A stretch of 64,000 nt of DNA from Rhizobium giardinii bv. giardinii H152 (GCF_000379605.1 NZ_KB902602.1:1-64000); one strand, 5' to 3'. Positions 51,482-60,304 are shown, counted from the first letter of the stretch. The notes: a model not told the origin generated them from the letters alone. Numbers and translations: made by a program.

Positions 51482-52578
51482 CGCGATTCTCCCTCTTCGA
51501 GCTGGACGAGCGCGTCTCCGGTCACCCGGACGAAGGCCTTGTCCGAAAGGAAAGCGCCGCCCGTCATCACGACCTCGGTCGAGCGGTCGAGGCCCGAGAG
51601 GATTTCCACTTCGCTGCCATTGCGGCGGCCGGTTTCCACACGAACGCGTGACGCGCGCTTGTCTGCATCGACGGTGAAGACGTAAGCGATGCCGTCACGC
51701 AGGACGAGCGCCGTCTCGGGCACGGCGAGCGCCGCCGTGGTCTCAAGCTCGATCTGGCCGGTGACGTAAAGGCCGATGGGCAGATGTGCCTCCGCCGGCA
51801 GCGCCACGTAGGCGAGCGCCCGTCCGGTATCGGTGCTGACCGTCGGTCCGACAAGACGAACGGTACCCTTGACGCGTCGGTCACCGGGCCCAACGATCGT
51901 GGTGGTAAGACCTTCCCTGATGCGAGGCAAATAGCGTGCCGACACTTCCGCCTGCCATTCGACGCGCTGCTGGCGGATGAGGCGGAACAGCTCCGTGCCT
52001 GAGGATACAACGGCGCCGAGCTGGGCCGAGCGGGATGTGATCAACCCGTCGTCGGCGGCCAGGATAGTCGTCTGGGCAAGCTTGATTTTCTGGCTTTCCA
52101 GCAAGGCTTCAGCAGATTCGATACCCGCGATCGCCGTCTGCTCTGCGATCAGATATTCGTTGATCTTCTCGTCCGAAAGCGCGCCGCTTCCCTGCACCTT
52201 GCGTGCCCGATCGGCATTTGCCCTGGCCTTGGCGAGGTCTGCCCTGGCACCTGCCAACGCGGCCTCTTCCTTGCGCAGCTCGGCGCGTACTGTCTCGTCG
52301 GCAAGCCGAACGAGGGGCTGCCCCCTCGAGACGACCGATCCGACATCGACAAGGACATCGGTCACACGCAGGCCATCGATTTCCGCGGCGATGATCGCTT
52401 CGTGCCAAGGCTTCAGCCAGCCACTGGCCGGGACCGTTTCGGGCCATCGGCGTTCCACCGGCGTTGCTACGGCGACGGTAAGCGCTGCCGCCTCGTTCTG
52501 TTGCGCGAACGAAGGCTCTGCGATGGGAACAAGATTCACACCCAGGAAAAGGGCAGCAAGAAGGGGGCTCGCTCGCAT
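51478..52578 (-). CDS. RND periplasmic membrane-fusion (adaptor) protein
   Basis: The 366 residues have an N-terminal signal (MRASPLLAALFLGVNLVPIAEPSFA), a split lipoyl-like domain (EIDGLRVTDVLVDVGSVVSRGQPLVRL and AADDGLITSRSAQLGAVV), an alpha-hairpin (about 100-165: KEEAALAGARADLAKARANADRARK), beta-barrel, and membrane-proximal domain. This is the HlyD_D23/AcrA class. It overlaps the pump gene by four bases. Immediately upstream the expected outer-membrane factor gene is a remnant. Confidence 0.94.
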   Translation of the reverse strand: MRASPLLAALFLGVNLVPIAEPSFAQQNEAAALTVAVATPVERRWPETVPASGWLKPWHEAIIAAEIDGLRVTDVLVDVGSVVSRGQPLVRLADETVRAELRKEEAALAGARADLAKARANADRARKVQGSGALSDEKINEYLIAEQTAIAGIESAEALLESQKIKLAQTTILAADDGLITSRSAQLGAVVSSGTELFRLIRQQRVEWQAEVSARYLPRIREGLTTTIVGPGDRRVKGTVRLVGPTVSTDTGRALAYVALPAEAHLPIGLYVTGQIELETTAALAVPETALVLRDGIAYVFTVDADKRASRVRVETGRRNGSEVEILSGLDRSTEVVMTGGAFLSDKAFVRVTGDALVQLEEGESR

Positions 52579-52599
52579 GGGAGCTGGTTTCCTTTATTC

Positions 52600-52998
52600 T
52601 TTAATTCCAAGGGCGGCGTGGTCACGTCCCAACCGCCACCGCGTGTTTTGTTGAGGGCAATTCGGCAGCGCACCGAGCCGCGGTGGATCTAGCTGAGCGA
52701 AACTTCGGTCGATTACGCGGAACGCCGGCGTACTTGCGGTCGCGAAGGTTCGCGCCACCCGCCTGCCAGTTCGCACCCACGGCGTTAAAATAGGCGCGGT
52801 AGTTGCGCGCCGCGACGGTGGCGTTGCAGATCCGCCGTCGCGCGCTGTCGATCCGCACCAGCGCGGTTTCGACTTCGGCGACTGCATCCAGAACGCCGGA
52901 TTGGTAGGCGGCTGCCGACACGTCATAGGTTGATGCCGCGCTTCGCACTGCTGCGCGTCGTGAGCCGCCGTTGAAGAGCGGGAGGCCGAAGGACCAGG
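52600..52998 (-). pseudogene. Outer-membrane factor (TolC/NodT-type) of the RND pump, only 3' part left
   Basis: Reading leftward from just after the OmpV/MipA stop: PWSFGLPLFNGGSRRAAVRS, then TYDVSAAAYQSGVLDAVAEVETALVRIDSARRR and RAYFNAVGANWQAGGANLRDR. This is the second repeat of a NodT-type efflux channel. The first ~300 residues are gone and the C-terminus is frame-shifted (ending pieces such as RGGGWDV lie in another frame). The break begins exactly at the stop codon of the upstream gene, so a deletion fused the two loci. The pump must use another outer-membrane channel. Confidence 0.85.
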
Positions 52999-53000
52999 GC

Positions 53001-53864
53001 CTAGAATTTGTAACCGACAATCAGCATCGTAGATGGCTGCACGTCGTTCTGAACGATCGGGCTGTCCTTCGCGTCGCCAGTCAGGAAGCCGACACCTGCC
53101 TGACCGCGAATAACCCAGTTCTCCGTCGCCATGTAGGTTACGGAGGCTTCGATATCGAAGCGCTTGAGCCCTGCGCTTGCCTCATATTGCCGCAACCCGG
53201 ATCGTGCAGACTGGGCAGCGGTTACCCCAAAGTAGCTTTCCATATGATTGTCGTCGGCAATTGTCGCGGAGGCGCCAGCAGAAAAGATAAAGCGATCATA
53301 GTGATGAGAAACATTTGCGCCGACCTCACCGAGCAGACCGTCGCTGCCGCCGATCGTCTTGTCGACAGAAGCGTAGAGTTCCACCGGCCCTAATTCATAT
53401 GAGAGCTGCGCTCCGATGACGGCTCCAGCGTCGATGTCGCCCAAACCTTTGAGGTGATCGGAATCATCTTCATCGCGCCCGCCGCCCATGTCGTAACCGC
53501 CCTTCACCAAGAACTTAAAACCGTTAGAGTTGAGGACATCGACTGACAACCCGCCCGGATCGACCGTGAGGCGGCCGAAGGTTGCGGAAACCATGGGAAT
53601 GGGGACGAGTTCGAATTCGTCCGATCCTTCGAATTTCGGCGCATATATGGCTCCGGCGCCGACCATAACGTCCCAGTCGGAAAGCTTCTGGCGTATGCCA
53701 CCGAATCGTCCCGTGTCGAAGTTCGCAGTCGCGGGGATAGCTGCCTCTTCACCCTCGTAAGGGTCGGCGGCGCGTGCCTGGGCTAGGGGGCAAGCAACTA
53801 CTGCGAGCCCCGCAGCTATGGCGACACGTCGTGGACGATTTGAAAAGGTCTTGGTCAATGACAT
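53001..53864 (-). CDS. MipA/OmpV-family outer-membrane protein
   Basis: The 287 residues begin with a signal peptide ending AQARAAD. A beta-barrel follows with alternating strands (WDVMVGAGAIYAPKFEGSD, LVPIPMVSATFGRLTVDP, FLVKGGYDMGGGRDEDDSD, then GLGDIDAGAVIGAQLSYEL) and the typical C-terminal aromatic ending (LIVGYKF). OmpV/MipA members sit in the outer membrane as scaffolds or channels. It is first in the minus-strand efflux locus, and its own stop joins directly to the remnant of the efflux channel gene. Confidence 0.92.
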   Translation of the reverse strand: MSLTKTFSNRPRRVAIAAGLAVVACPLAQARAADPYEGEEAAIPATANFDTGRFGGIRQKLSDWDVMVGAGAIYAPKFEGSDEFELVPIPMVSATFGRLTVDPGGLSVDVLNSNGFKFLVKGGYDMGGGRDEDDSDHLKGLGDIDAGAVIGAQLSYELGPVELYASVDKTIGGSDGLLGEVGANVSHHYDRFIFSAGASATIADDNHMESYFGVTAAQSARSGLRQYEASAGLKRFDIEASVTYMATENWVIRGQAGVGFLTGDAKDSPIVQNDVQPSTMLIVGYKF

Positions 53865-54294
53865 TCGAATTGGCTCCTGGATCCGATAGAGAGTTTCAGC
53901 GCGAAGTGTGAAACCCGATGCGCCGGGCTCTCGCGGTCGGACTGTCCCAGACGACGTCGTTAACTTGGGTTTTGTGATGTTAAGAAATGTTGTCCAGATC
54001 GATGCCGCTGACCCGCGGGCTTAGACAGTCACATTATGCGTCCGCCCCCTCGATTTGTTTTGTTTTGTTTCGGTATCCTACGATGCCTTTGAACGGCTGA
54101 CCGATTAGTCGCATGGGCATGTCAGATATCTTGCCACATGGATCGGGCTTATGAGCGACAAATATATGGGCCATTGGGTCCCGCCTACTCGTTAGACCCG
54201 GTCAGCGGTCCCCGCAACAAAACCGAATAAAACCAAACACAATATAGCACTGGCAAAGGCTAGATTCTCTTCATCGCCGCATGAGGAACTCGCC
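53865..54294. other. Divergent upstream region with A/T-rich repeats
   Basis: No gene was seen. T-rich TTGTTTTGTTTTGTTTCGG (54055-54075 region) and A-rich CAACAAAACCGAATAAAACC (about 54213-54232) are nearly complementary blocks flanking the space between the OmpV/MipA gene and the receiver-like gene. They may be promoter or binding-site material. Confidence 0.4.
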
Positions 54295-54762
54295 ATGCTT
54301 ATAGAAAGCATTCGACCCAAGAAAATTCTTGTGTTTCTGCCTCAGGCGGCGGCCAATGTGATTGTCACAAAGCTGGCTGAGCGTGGGTATGAATCCGTCG
54401 CCGTATCGACGGTTCCGGAGGCTTTTGATGTACTCCGTTCGGAGCATTGTTCCTTCGCTATAACGACGCGACCGGATATCGATCTCCTGCGCAGCATTCG
54501 CCCCATACCAGTGGTCAATCTTGAGATTTTCTTCCACGCAGAGCCTTCCGGCGATGGTCCATTGATAATGTCAAAACGGTTCGACGGCAGCGCATTCATG
54601 AAACGTATAGAGTTCCTTGTTCAGCCTACGGCTACAAGAGCTGAACCAGCCGGGGTCGAGCAGGCAAAGGGTGAAAGGATGAGAGAACGCAAAGCGCCCC
54701 GATGGTGGACCGCGGCAAAGGTTATGTTGGGTTTGCAGCGCCAGCGAGAAGAACTTGCCTGA
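54295..54762 (+). CDS. Receiver-like hypothetical protein
   Basis: The 155 residues start at ATG 54295. The first ~110 residues have receiver-like beta-alpha alternation (KKILVFLPQAAANVIVTKLAERGYESVAVSTVPEAFDVL, CSFAITTRPDIDLLRSIRPIPVVNL), but the acidic pocket and the phospho-acceptor Asp are not in place: the first strand ends LPQ instead of DDD. It is at best a pseudo-receiver. The C-terminus is basic (RERKAPRWWTAAKVMLGLQRQ) and could contact nucleic acid or membrane. Function unknown. Confidence 0.6.
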   Translation: MLIESIRPKKILVFLPQAAANVIVTKLAERGYESVAVSTVPEAFDVLRSEHCSFAITTRPDIDLLRSIRPIPVVNLEIFFHAEPSGDGPLIMSKRFDGSAFMKRIEFLVQPTATRAEPAGVEQAKGERMRERKAPRWWTAAKVMLGLQRQREELA

Positions 54763-54859
54763 CGCAGGCGCGTTGCTAGGCCAGGTCGGAATGACCACAA
54801 TGGGTCGGTACTTGACCTTCGCGGCGGGCCGCACGGCATTGGGAGCCGGTAATCATAGT

Positions 54860-55296
54860 TCACTCTCCGACTGTAAACAGGATCGCCTTTTCTATGACAT
54901 TACCGGCAACTGCTAAAACCTTCAGCTTGTGCTGCCTATCATCCCGTGCGGTCCAGTTCATCGTCTGACCGGCTGTCAGGCCGAGAAGGGCGGTTCCAAT
55001 GGGGGTGAGGACCGATATCTTTCCTTTGAAATTTCGGCGTCTATCGGGAAAACAAGCGTCACTCTCCGCCCATCTCCGGTATCCGTTTCATACTTTACCA
55101 TCGATCCCATGCCCACGACGTTTCCAGGCACAGAGACGTCGGCTACCACGCGCGCGCGTTCGAGCTCGAGCAAAAGACCGTCGGAAATTTCGGGAAACCG
55201 CGCAGCCGCGGCGAGCGCAAGATTGGTCAACCGCTCGTAATCTGTCTCGCCAATCATGATCGACGGTTTTCGTGGGTTGTTGATGTGTTTTTTCAT
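54860..55296 (-). pseudogene. Rnk-like regulator of nucleoside diphosphate kinase (GreA/GreB C-terminal fold), frameshifted
   Basis: The first frame (from ATG 55296) gives IMIGETDYERLTNLALAAAARFPEI, then LLELERARVVADVSVPGNVVGMGS and RRVTLVFPIDAEIS. Near 55021 it slips, and the next frame continues GKISVLTPIGTALLGLTAGQ and MNWTARDDRQHKLKVLAV, stopping at 54860. Together they make a normal Rnk-length protein. One indel in the CAAAGGAAAG run separates the halves, so this may be either an assembly slip or a recent mutation. The ATG overlaps the stop of the PtsN-like gene (ATGA). Confidence 0.8.
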
Positions 55297-55796
55297 CTCA
55301 TCGTCACTCCAGTTTGCGGCATGGTTTGTGATGGGAACGCGTGCATCGCTCTCGGGTCACTGTCGAGGATTGCCATCACCTCGTCAGCGGACCGTGCCAG
55401 TCGAAGCCCCTCCCGAATCCGAGGTGTCGCAACCAGCCGGCACAGTTGGGCGAGCGCGGGCAGGAAGGAGACCGCGGCAGAGCGGGGCCACAGCAGGGTG
55501 AACACCAGGTCGACGGGATCGCCGTCAGCGCTGTCGAAATCTATGGGAGGGGCCAATTGTGTGAACGACGCAAATGGAACGGAGATGGAGTGGAACGCCG
55601 CATGCGGGACGGCGATGCCACGACCAATGCCCGTCGAGCCGAGACTCTCACGCTTCCACAGCCCTCGAAGCACCACCTGAACATCAAAGCCGGATCTGCG
55701 CGCAATTTTCGCAGCGATCTTGGACAGTGCCGAGTGCTTTCCCTTTGTCGCAAGGTCAAGGGTAATATCTTCTTCTGATAGGTTCCTGATAATCAT
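55293..55796 (-). CDS. PtsN-like nitrogen-PTS EIIA domain protein
   Basis: The 167 residues start at ATG 55796 (MIIRNLSEEDITLDL); the longer frame is not supported. The EIIA-fructose/Ntr fold is seen from ALSKIAAKIARRSGFD, with the phosphorylatable His65 in STGIGRGIAVPHAAF, and DFDSADGDPVDLVFTLLWP near the end. EIIA-Ntr proteins regulate potassium and carbon/nitrogen balance. It is paired by a four-base overlap with an Rnk-like gene, a known rhizobial arrangement for stress-related accessory copies. Confidence 0.88.
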   Translation of the reverse strand: MIIRNLSEEDITLDLATKGKHSALSKIAAKIARRSGFDVQVVLRGLWKRESLGSTGIGRGIAVPHAAFHSISVPFASFTQLAPPIDFDSADGDPVDLVFTLLWPRSAAVSFLPALAQLCRLVATPRIREGLRLARSADEVMAILDSDPRAMHAFPSQTMPQTGVTMR

Positions 55797-56271
55797 TGTA
55801 GTCGCCTCTAAGCCGAGCGCGCGCGAGTGCGAACAAAGTGCGCTTGGCACTCCGTCTGCAACGGTGTCGCATTGAATTGAGATGCTGGCAGACCCGGACG
55901 CGATGCGAACGGAACTCGCGTCCGGGCTAGAGGCCTGCTTTGAGGCGCCGTCGTTCTCGTGAGTGAACGAAAATATTCATAATAGCTGAAACATGGGGAG
56001 AGAATTTTTGAAATCAAGCTTGCAGTCACTAAACGGGGATCGGGCTTGGATTCGCAAGATCTCGTGTTGCACTCCTTGGTGACAAGCAGCGGCGATGAAA
56101 CCGAGACCTTTAAGAAAATGCAGAAAAACTGCACTGAAATCCCAGTTTATTTCGTTGGACTAATATTATCCCCTCGTTCTTGAATAGCTGTACGCGATTG
56201 GTCGTGCGAGCAGCACATTGGCTGCCGGTATCTGCGGCGATCGCGAGTTTGAACGAAAAAGAGATCCTCCG
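55797..56271. other. Divergent gap upstream of PtsN-like and cupredoxin genes
   Basis: No recognisable gene in 475 bases between divergent units. It should hold two promoters; none stands out clearly. Confidence 0.4.
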
Positions 56272-56685
56272 ATGAAAAAGTTTGTCCTCGCACCTGTCCT
56301 GACACTGGCCAGCTCGTTTTGTGCTATCGCGGCAGATGAAGTCGCAAAAGCTCCGCCGGCCGCCCCCTTTCAGCAGGTTAGCAGGCTGGTGAAGTTGCCC
56401 GACTTCCTGCCGGGCATCGGCCAACTCTTCGTCGATCCCGCGACACTGCCGGCGGGTCCATTCCTCGCATATGGTCGCGACGGAAGGCTTGTCAGCACGA
56501 TCTATATGCTGCCAACCAAGGATCTCAACCCCGACAAGTCATTCGATAACCTTGCAGCGCCGGACGGGAACGTCGACCATGTCGACGTCTACTACAATGC
56601 CGGCCATCCAGGCGTGGAAGAGCCGCATGTCCATGTGGTGCTGTGGCATGTCGCAGCGGCCAGCGAAGCGAGCGTCGCCAAATGA
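56272..56685 (+). CDS. Exported histidine-rich protein upstream of cupredoxin
   Basis: The 137 residues from ATG 56272 (GAGATCCTCC upstream is not a strong site) begin with a signal peptide (MKKFVLAPVLTLASSFCAIAAD). The mature part has a Pro-rich start, then FLPGIGQLFVDP, GPFLAYGRDGRLVSTIYMLP, and a metal-ligand-like ending DHVDVYYNAGHPGVEEPHVHVVLWHV. Spaced histidines suggest copper or zinc binding, resembling the TTHB210/DUF5602-like group, but I am not certain. It overlaps the cupredoxin gene by four bases. Confidence 0.7.
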   Translation: MKKFVLAPVLTLASSFCAIAADEVAKAPPAAPFQQVSRLVKLPDFLPGIGQLFVDPATLPAGPFLAYGRDGRLVSTIYMLPTKDLNPDKSFDNLAAPDGNVDHVDVYYNAGHPGVEEPHVHVVLWHVAAASEASVAK

Positions 56686-57209
56686 CGGTCGCGCGGCGTG
56701 ACGTGCTGAGCTTGGGCGGTGGCCTCGTCGCCGCCGTTTCCCTCTCCCGACGAGATGTGCGGGCGGAAGAGGTGGTGGAGATTAGGATGAAGGGGCGCGC
56801 CGATGGCTCGCAAGTCTGGTTTGATCCGATCGGTGTTCTAATCAAGCCGGGTCAGATGGTGCGCTGGATCAACTATAACCCAGGCAATTCGCATACGACG
56901 ACGGCCTATCATCCAGCAAACTTCGGAAAGCCGCTCCGGATTCCTGAAGCAGCAAAATCCTGGGATTCAGACTACCTCCTGCCGGAGGAGAGCTTTTCGA
57001 ATACCTTCACCGAGCAAGGGGTGTATGACTATTTGTGCATTCCGCATGAGCACGCCGGAATGGTCGGTCGCATCATCGTCGGAGAACCAGAACCACATGG
57101 CGGCTGGATGGAGCTGGTCGCTGCAAGCCGTGGAGTGCCGGATGAGGCCCTCAAGGCTTTCCCAATGGTCGAAGAGATCATGGCGAAGCGGATAGTCCGT
57201 CGCGTTTAG
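56682..57209 (+). CDS. Exported cupredoxin-like protein
   Basis: The 175 residues start at ATG 56682 (ATGA overlap). The leader ARRDVLSLGGGLVAAVSLS is twin-arginine-like. The plastocyanin-type domain follows: IKPGQMVRWINYNPGNSHTTT with His71, then YDYLCIPHEHAGMVGRIIV, giving Cys119, His122 and Met127, the four ligands of a type-1 copper site. A C-terminal extension (GWMELVAASRGVPDEALKAFPMVEEIM) is additional. Blue copper proteins carry electrons in the periplasm; here the partner is unknown. The upstream His-rich protein may deliver or store copper. Confidence 0.9.
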   Translation: MTVARRDVLSLGGGLVAAVSLSRRDVRAEEVVEIRMKGRADGSQVWFDPIGVLIKPGQMVRWINYNPGNSHTTTAYHPANFGKPLRIPEAAKSWDSDYLLPEESFSNTFTEQGVYDYLCIPHEHAGMVGRIIVGEPEPHGGWMELVAASRGVPDEALKAFPMVEEIMAKRIVRRV

Positions 57210-57289
57210 CAGACAGTTTTGGCGGCGTCGAGATGAAGGCAATACGGACGGGAACGGAGATCTCCTGACGCCGTCGGTGAACCAGAAGG

Positions 57290-58084
57290 GTGACAGACGT
57301 GGCGTTTCCGAAGGAGATTTTGCTGCAATCGCAGGGAGAGCGTAGCGGTCGCACACATGTATACCAACAGCGCGAACGCGCAATGCATCGGCTTGCGTCC
57401 TTGGGCGAGATGACCGGTGGTATTGCGCATGATTTCAGAAACCTCCTGGCGGTCATCGAATCCGGCCTGAGGCTGGCCGAACGAAAAGCTGACCAGCCGG
57501 AGAGCGTGCGCACCTATCTCTCGGCGGCGCGGCAAGGCGTCGATCGGGGCGTCGAACTGGCATCCCAGTTGCTCGACTTTGCAAATCATAAGGAACTCGT
57601 CGTCCAGACACACGACTTGAATGAGCTCGTCAAATCTTCCGAGCCGTTCCTCAGATATGGTGCGGGACCAAACATCCGTGTCAGGCTTGAGCTTGGTTCC
57701 GATGTCCCGAGCTGTCAAATCGATCCATCCTTGTTCGACGCCGCCGTTCTTAATCTTGTCTTTAACGCTAGGGATGCCATGCCAAGTGGTGGGGAGATTT
57801 GGATCGCAACGGATCGGCCTGAGACAGATTCTATGCCCGGACAACTCGCGCCGTCCTATGCCCGCCTTCGGGTCAAAGACCAGGGCTGCGGCATGGCGCC
57901 GGAAATTTTGGAAAAGGTGCTGGACCCTTTCTTCACCACGAAGGGCGAAAACGGAACTGGAATGGGATTAGCGCAGGTGCACGCGTTTATGCAAATGGTC
58001 GGGGGCCATCTGCGCATTGCCAGTGAGCGAGAAATTGGGACAACCGTTGATCTCCTGTTTCCATCGACCGAAGTCGTTGATTAG
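57290..58084 (+). CDS. Orphan histidine kinase lacking its sensor domain
   Basis: The 264 residues from GTG 57290 (other starts possible) begin with a coiled region, then HisKA with His47 in GEMTGGIAHDFRNLLAVIE and HATPase_c (NLVFNARDAMP, VKDQGCGM, FFTTKGENGTGMGLAQVHAFMQMVGG). It is of the NtrB/HWE-unlike 'GGIAHDFNN' class, here with Arg-Asn instead of Asn-Asn. There is no membrane span or PAS domain and no receiver gene adjacent, so it may be shortened or may be controlled by another protein. It lies 80 bases after the cupredoxin gene. Confidence 0.85.
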   Translation: MTDVAFPKEILLQSQGERSGRTHVYQQRERAMHRLASLGEMTGGIAHDFRNLLAVIESGLRLAERKADQPESVRTYLSAARQGVDRGVELASQLLDFANHKELVVQTHDLNELVKSSEPFLRYGAGPNIRVRLELGSDVPSCQIDPSLFDAAVLNLVFNARDAMPSGGEIWIATDRPETDSMPGQLAPSYARLRVKDQGCGMAPEILEKVLDPFFTTKGENGTGMGLAQVHAFMQMVGGHLRIASEREIGTTVDLLFPSTEVVD

Positions 58085-58932
58085 ACCTCGGCGTTTCCTT
58101 CAGAGACCGCGCGTAACCCCGCGAGGGCGGGGCCCACGACGCTCTGATCGCCGTTTGCAGACCTCACCGCGTAAACCGGATATGAGTATTGCGGCATTTC
58201 GGGTACGAGGTGGAGCTGCCCCGCGGCGATGTGCGGCTCGACCGCACTCATCCTGAAATAGCCGGAGCCTCCGCTCGCAAGAACATAGCTCAGCCCCAGG
58301 GGACCGAGATCGAACGAGAGGTCCGGTGTAACATCCGGGAAATTCATGTCGTGGTGCAACTCGAAATCCGGCCCCCAATCCATATAGACGTAGTTGGTCT
58401 CCTCCAGGGCGCGCGCTTCAGGATCGGTTGTCACAAGCACCAGCTTTTCTTCCATCAGCAGGTCTATTTTCAGGCCGGGTCGATGCTGGGGCGCATACAT
58501 GATCGCTACATCAACCATTCCGGAGGCGACCTGATTAATCAAATCCTGGGGCACATCGACATGTACACGAAGCGCGATATCGGGAAGGAAGCGACGTATC
58601 CATCTAACCCAAGTCAGGAGAAGAGGTTGTGCCAGGGTGACTTCGCTGCCAACCGTCAGCACCGCGCGACGGCCTACGGGCACCGCGACCTGTTGGCGAG
58701 TGCGCTGCCACAATTGGACGAAGGTCGGCGCATGGCGCAGGAACTGCTCACCGGCCGGAGTGAGGGCTGCTCCGCCTTTATTCCGAATGAACAGCGACCG
58801 GCCAAGCAGCTGTTCGAGGTTGCGAATTCGCGCGCTGACAGTCGTCTGGGCAACGTTCAAGCGTTCAGCGGCGCGAATAAAACTTCCCGTTGAAACTATT
58901 TCCAAGAAGGTGCGGGCGAGCTCAATGTCCAT
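58081..58932 (-). CDS. LysR-family transcriptional regulator
   Basis: The 283 residues have an N-terminal HTH (ARTFLEIVSTGSFIRAAERLNVAQTTVSARIRNLE) and a LysR effector domain (VLTVGSEVTLAQPLLLTWVRWI, then DVAIMYAPQHRPGLKIDLL). It is convergent with the kinase gene, overlapping by four bases. A good promoter lies directly before the ATG and no Shine-Dalgarno is present, so the mRNA may be leaderless. No obvious divergent target; DUF488 lies upstream on the same strand. Confidence 0.93.
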   Translation of the reverse strand: MDIELARTFLEIVSTGSFIRAAERLNVAQTTVSARIRNLEQLLGRSLFIRNKGGAALTPAGEQFLRHAPTFVQLWQRTRQQVAVPVGRRAVLTVGSEVTLAQPLLLTWVRWIRRFLPDIALRVHVDVPQDLINQVASGMVDVAIMYAPQHRPGLKIDLLMEEKLVLVTTDPEARALEETNYVYMDWGPDFELHHDMNFPDVTPDLSFDLGPLGLSYVLASGGSGYFRMSAVEPHIAAGQLHLVPEMPQYSYPVYAVRSANGDQSVVGPALAGLRAVSEGNAEV

Positions 58933-58938
58933 CGAAAT

Positions 58939-58967
58939 ATAGCATAAAAGTTGCGCTTAAATGTCAA
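58939..58967 (-). promoter_or_regulatory. Promoter immediately upstream of lysR
   Basis: TTGACA (58962-58967), 17-base spacer, TGCTAT (58939-58944), read leftward. The expected transcription start is within a base or two of ATG 58932, implying a leaderless message. Confidence 0.55.
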
Positions 58968-59140
58968 TCAAAATCGTTTGTTGAATAGTGAACCACGCGG
59001 TAAGCTTTAATGAATTCCGCGAACAACACGCGCGGGTGCTGCGCGTCGCCAGTTGACCAGAAGCTCGCCCTCAGCTCGTTCTTACAGCTGGCAGGAACCG
59101 GGGGTGCCGCCGAGGAGGGCCGGCCTAGTTGCAGGACGTT

Positions 59141-59512
59141 TTATCGATGCGCAAGCAAGATCTCTCTGAGAACAATCGCATCGTTGTGCGCCTCGTCGTG
59201 AGCCGCGTAAACAAGTGTCACCCGCCCTTTGAGGGCCAGGTCGCGCAATCGTTCAAATTCTTCGCGATGCTCCTTGATCTCCGCGGAATATCGCCGCCGA
59301 AATTCCGCCCAACGCTCTGGGTCGTGCCCAAACCATTTCCGCAACTCAGTGCTTGGTGCCAGGTCCTTCGCCCAATAGTCAATTGCCGCGTCGGCCTTCT
59401 TGACACCGCGCGGCCACAGTCGATCAACCAACACCCGTTTGCCGTCGTCAGCCGTAGGGTTTTCATATGCGCGCTTCAGTTTCACGTTGTCCGCGGAGAT
59501 TTTGTCGCTCAT
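59141..59512 (-). CDS. DUF488-family protein
   Basis: The 123 residues from ATG 59512 (MSDKISADNVKLKRAYENP) match DUF488/YeaO-like proteins: RVLVDRLWPRGVKK, DYWAKDLAPSTELRKWFGHDPERW and GRVTLVYAAHDEAHNDAI. Their biochemical role is not established. A fragment of a second copy lies at 62170-62319. The next gene to the right, a transaldolase-like gene, is divergent. Confidence 0.9.
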   Translation of the reverse strand: MSDKISADNVKLKRAYENPTADDGKRVLVDRLWPRGVKKADAAIDYWAKDLAPSTELRKWFGHDPERWAEFRRRYSAEIKEHREEFERLRDLALKGRVTLVYAAHDEAHNDAIVLREILLAHR

Positions 59513-59598
59513 CGACGTCGCTCCTCTGCTGCCATACTTCAAAAACATAGGGCGCCCGGTCACACCTGCGACATCCAAGTCGTCTCGAGCAAACCAGC

Positions 59599-59621
59599 GT
59601 GAGGGAGCGCGCCGCCCTCAC
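59599..59621 (+). other. Hairpin in the DUF488/transaldolase divergent spacer
   Basis: GTGAGGG (59599-59605) and CCCTCAC (59615-59621) form a 7-bp stem with a 9-base GC-rich loop, 26 bases before ATG 59648. It could be a leader hairpin or an operator. Confidence 0.4.
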
Positions 59622-59647
59622 TTGAAACGATTTCTGGGAGAAAGACG

Positions 59648-60304
59648 ATGAAGTTCTTTGTGGACACAGCCGACATTGCCGAAATTCGCGAGCTTGCTGC
59701 CGCGGGCGCTCTCGACGGAGTGACCACCAACCCTTCGTTGATTGCAAAGACGGGCCGACCAATCCGCGAGGTGATCAGGGAAATTTGCGAGGCGATCGAT
59801 GGTCCCGTCTCCGCAGAGGTCACCGCGACCGACTTCGACGGCATGCTTGTCGAGGGCGATCGATTGGCCAGCATTGCAGAGAATGTTGCGGTCAAGGTAC
59901 CATCCACCTGGGACGGCTTCAGGGCTTGTCGGGCACTCAGTGAGCGCGGGCTGAAGGTCAACGTCACCCTCTGCTTTTCAGCCAACCAAGCATTGCTCGC
60001 GGCCAAGGCCGGTGCGGCCTATATCTCACCATTCGTCGGCAGGCTGGATGACCTTGGCCTGGATGGTATGGAAGTCGTTCGAGAAATTCGAGCGATCTAT
60101 AACAACGATACATCCTTCATCACGCAGATCCTCGCGTCCTCAATTCGAACGCCTCTGCATGTCAAGCAGGCCGCGTTGGCAGGGGCGGATATTGCGACCG
60201 TACCACCGGGAGTGCTCAGGAATCTTGCCAAACACCCGCTCACCGAGAAGGGGTTGACGTCTTTCCTTGCCGACTGGGGTAGGACGGGGCAAACGATTCT
60301 TTAG
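59648..60304 (+). CDS. Transaldolase / fructose-6-phosphate-aldolase-like enzyme
   Basis: The 218 residues, the short ~220-residue class (TalC/FSA-like), start [34 protein letters not shown]. The Schiff-base Lys83 lies in [23 protein letters not shown] and [24 protein letters not shown] complete the barrel. It catalyses aldol cleavage or transfer of a dihydroxyacetone unit in sugar phosphate metabolism. It is isolated from other pentose-phosphate genes, so it is probably an accessory copy. Confidence 0.93.
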   Translation: MKFFVDTADIAEIRELAAAGALDGVTTNPSLIAKTGRPIREVIREICEAIDGPVSAEVTATDFDGMLVEGDRLASIAENVAVKVPSTWDGFRACRALSERGLKVNVTLCFSANQALLAAKAGAAYISPFVGRLDDLGLDGMEVVREIRAIYNNDTSFITQILASSIRTPLHVKQAALAGADIATVPPGVLRNLAKHPLTEKGLTSFLADWGRTGQTIL

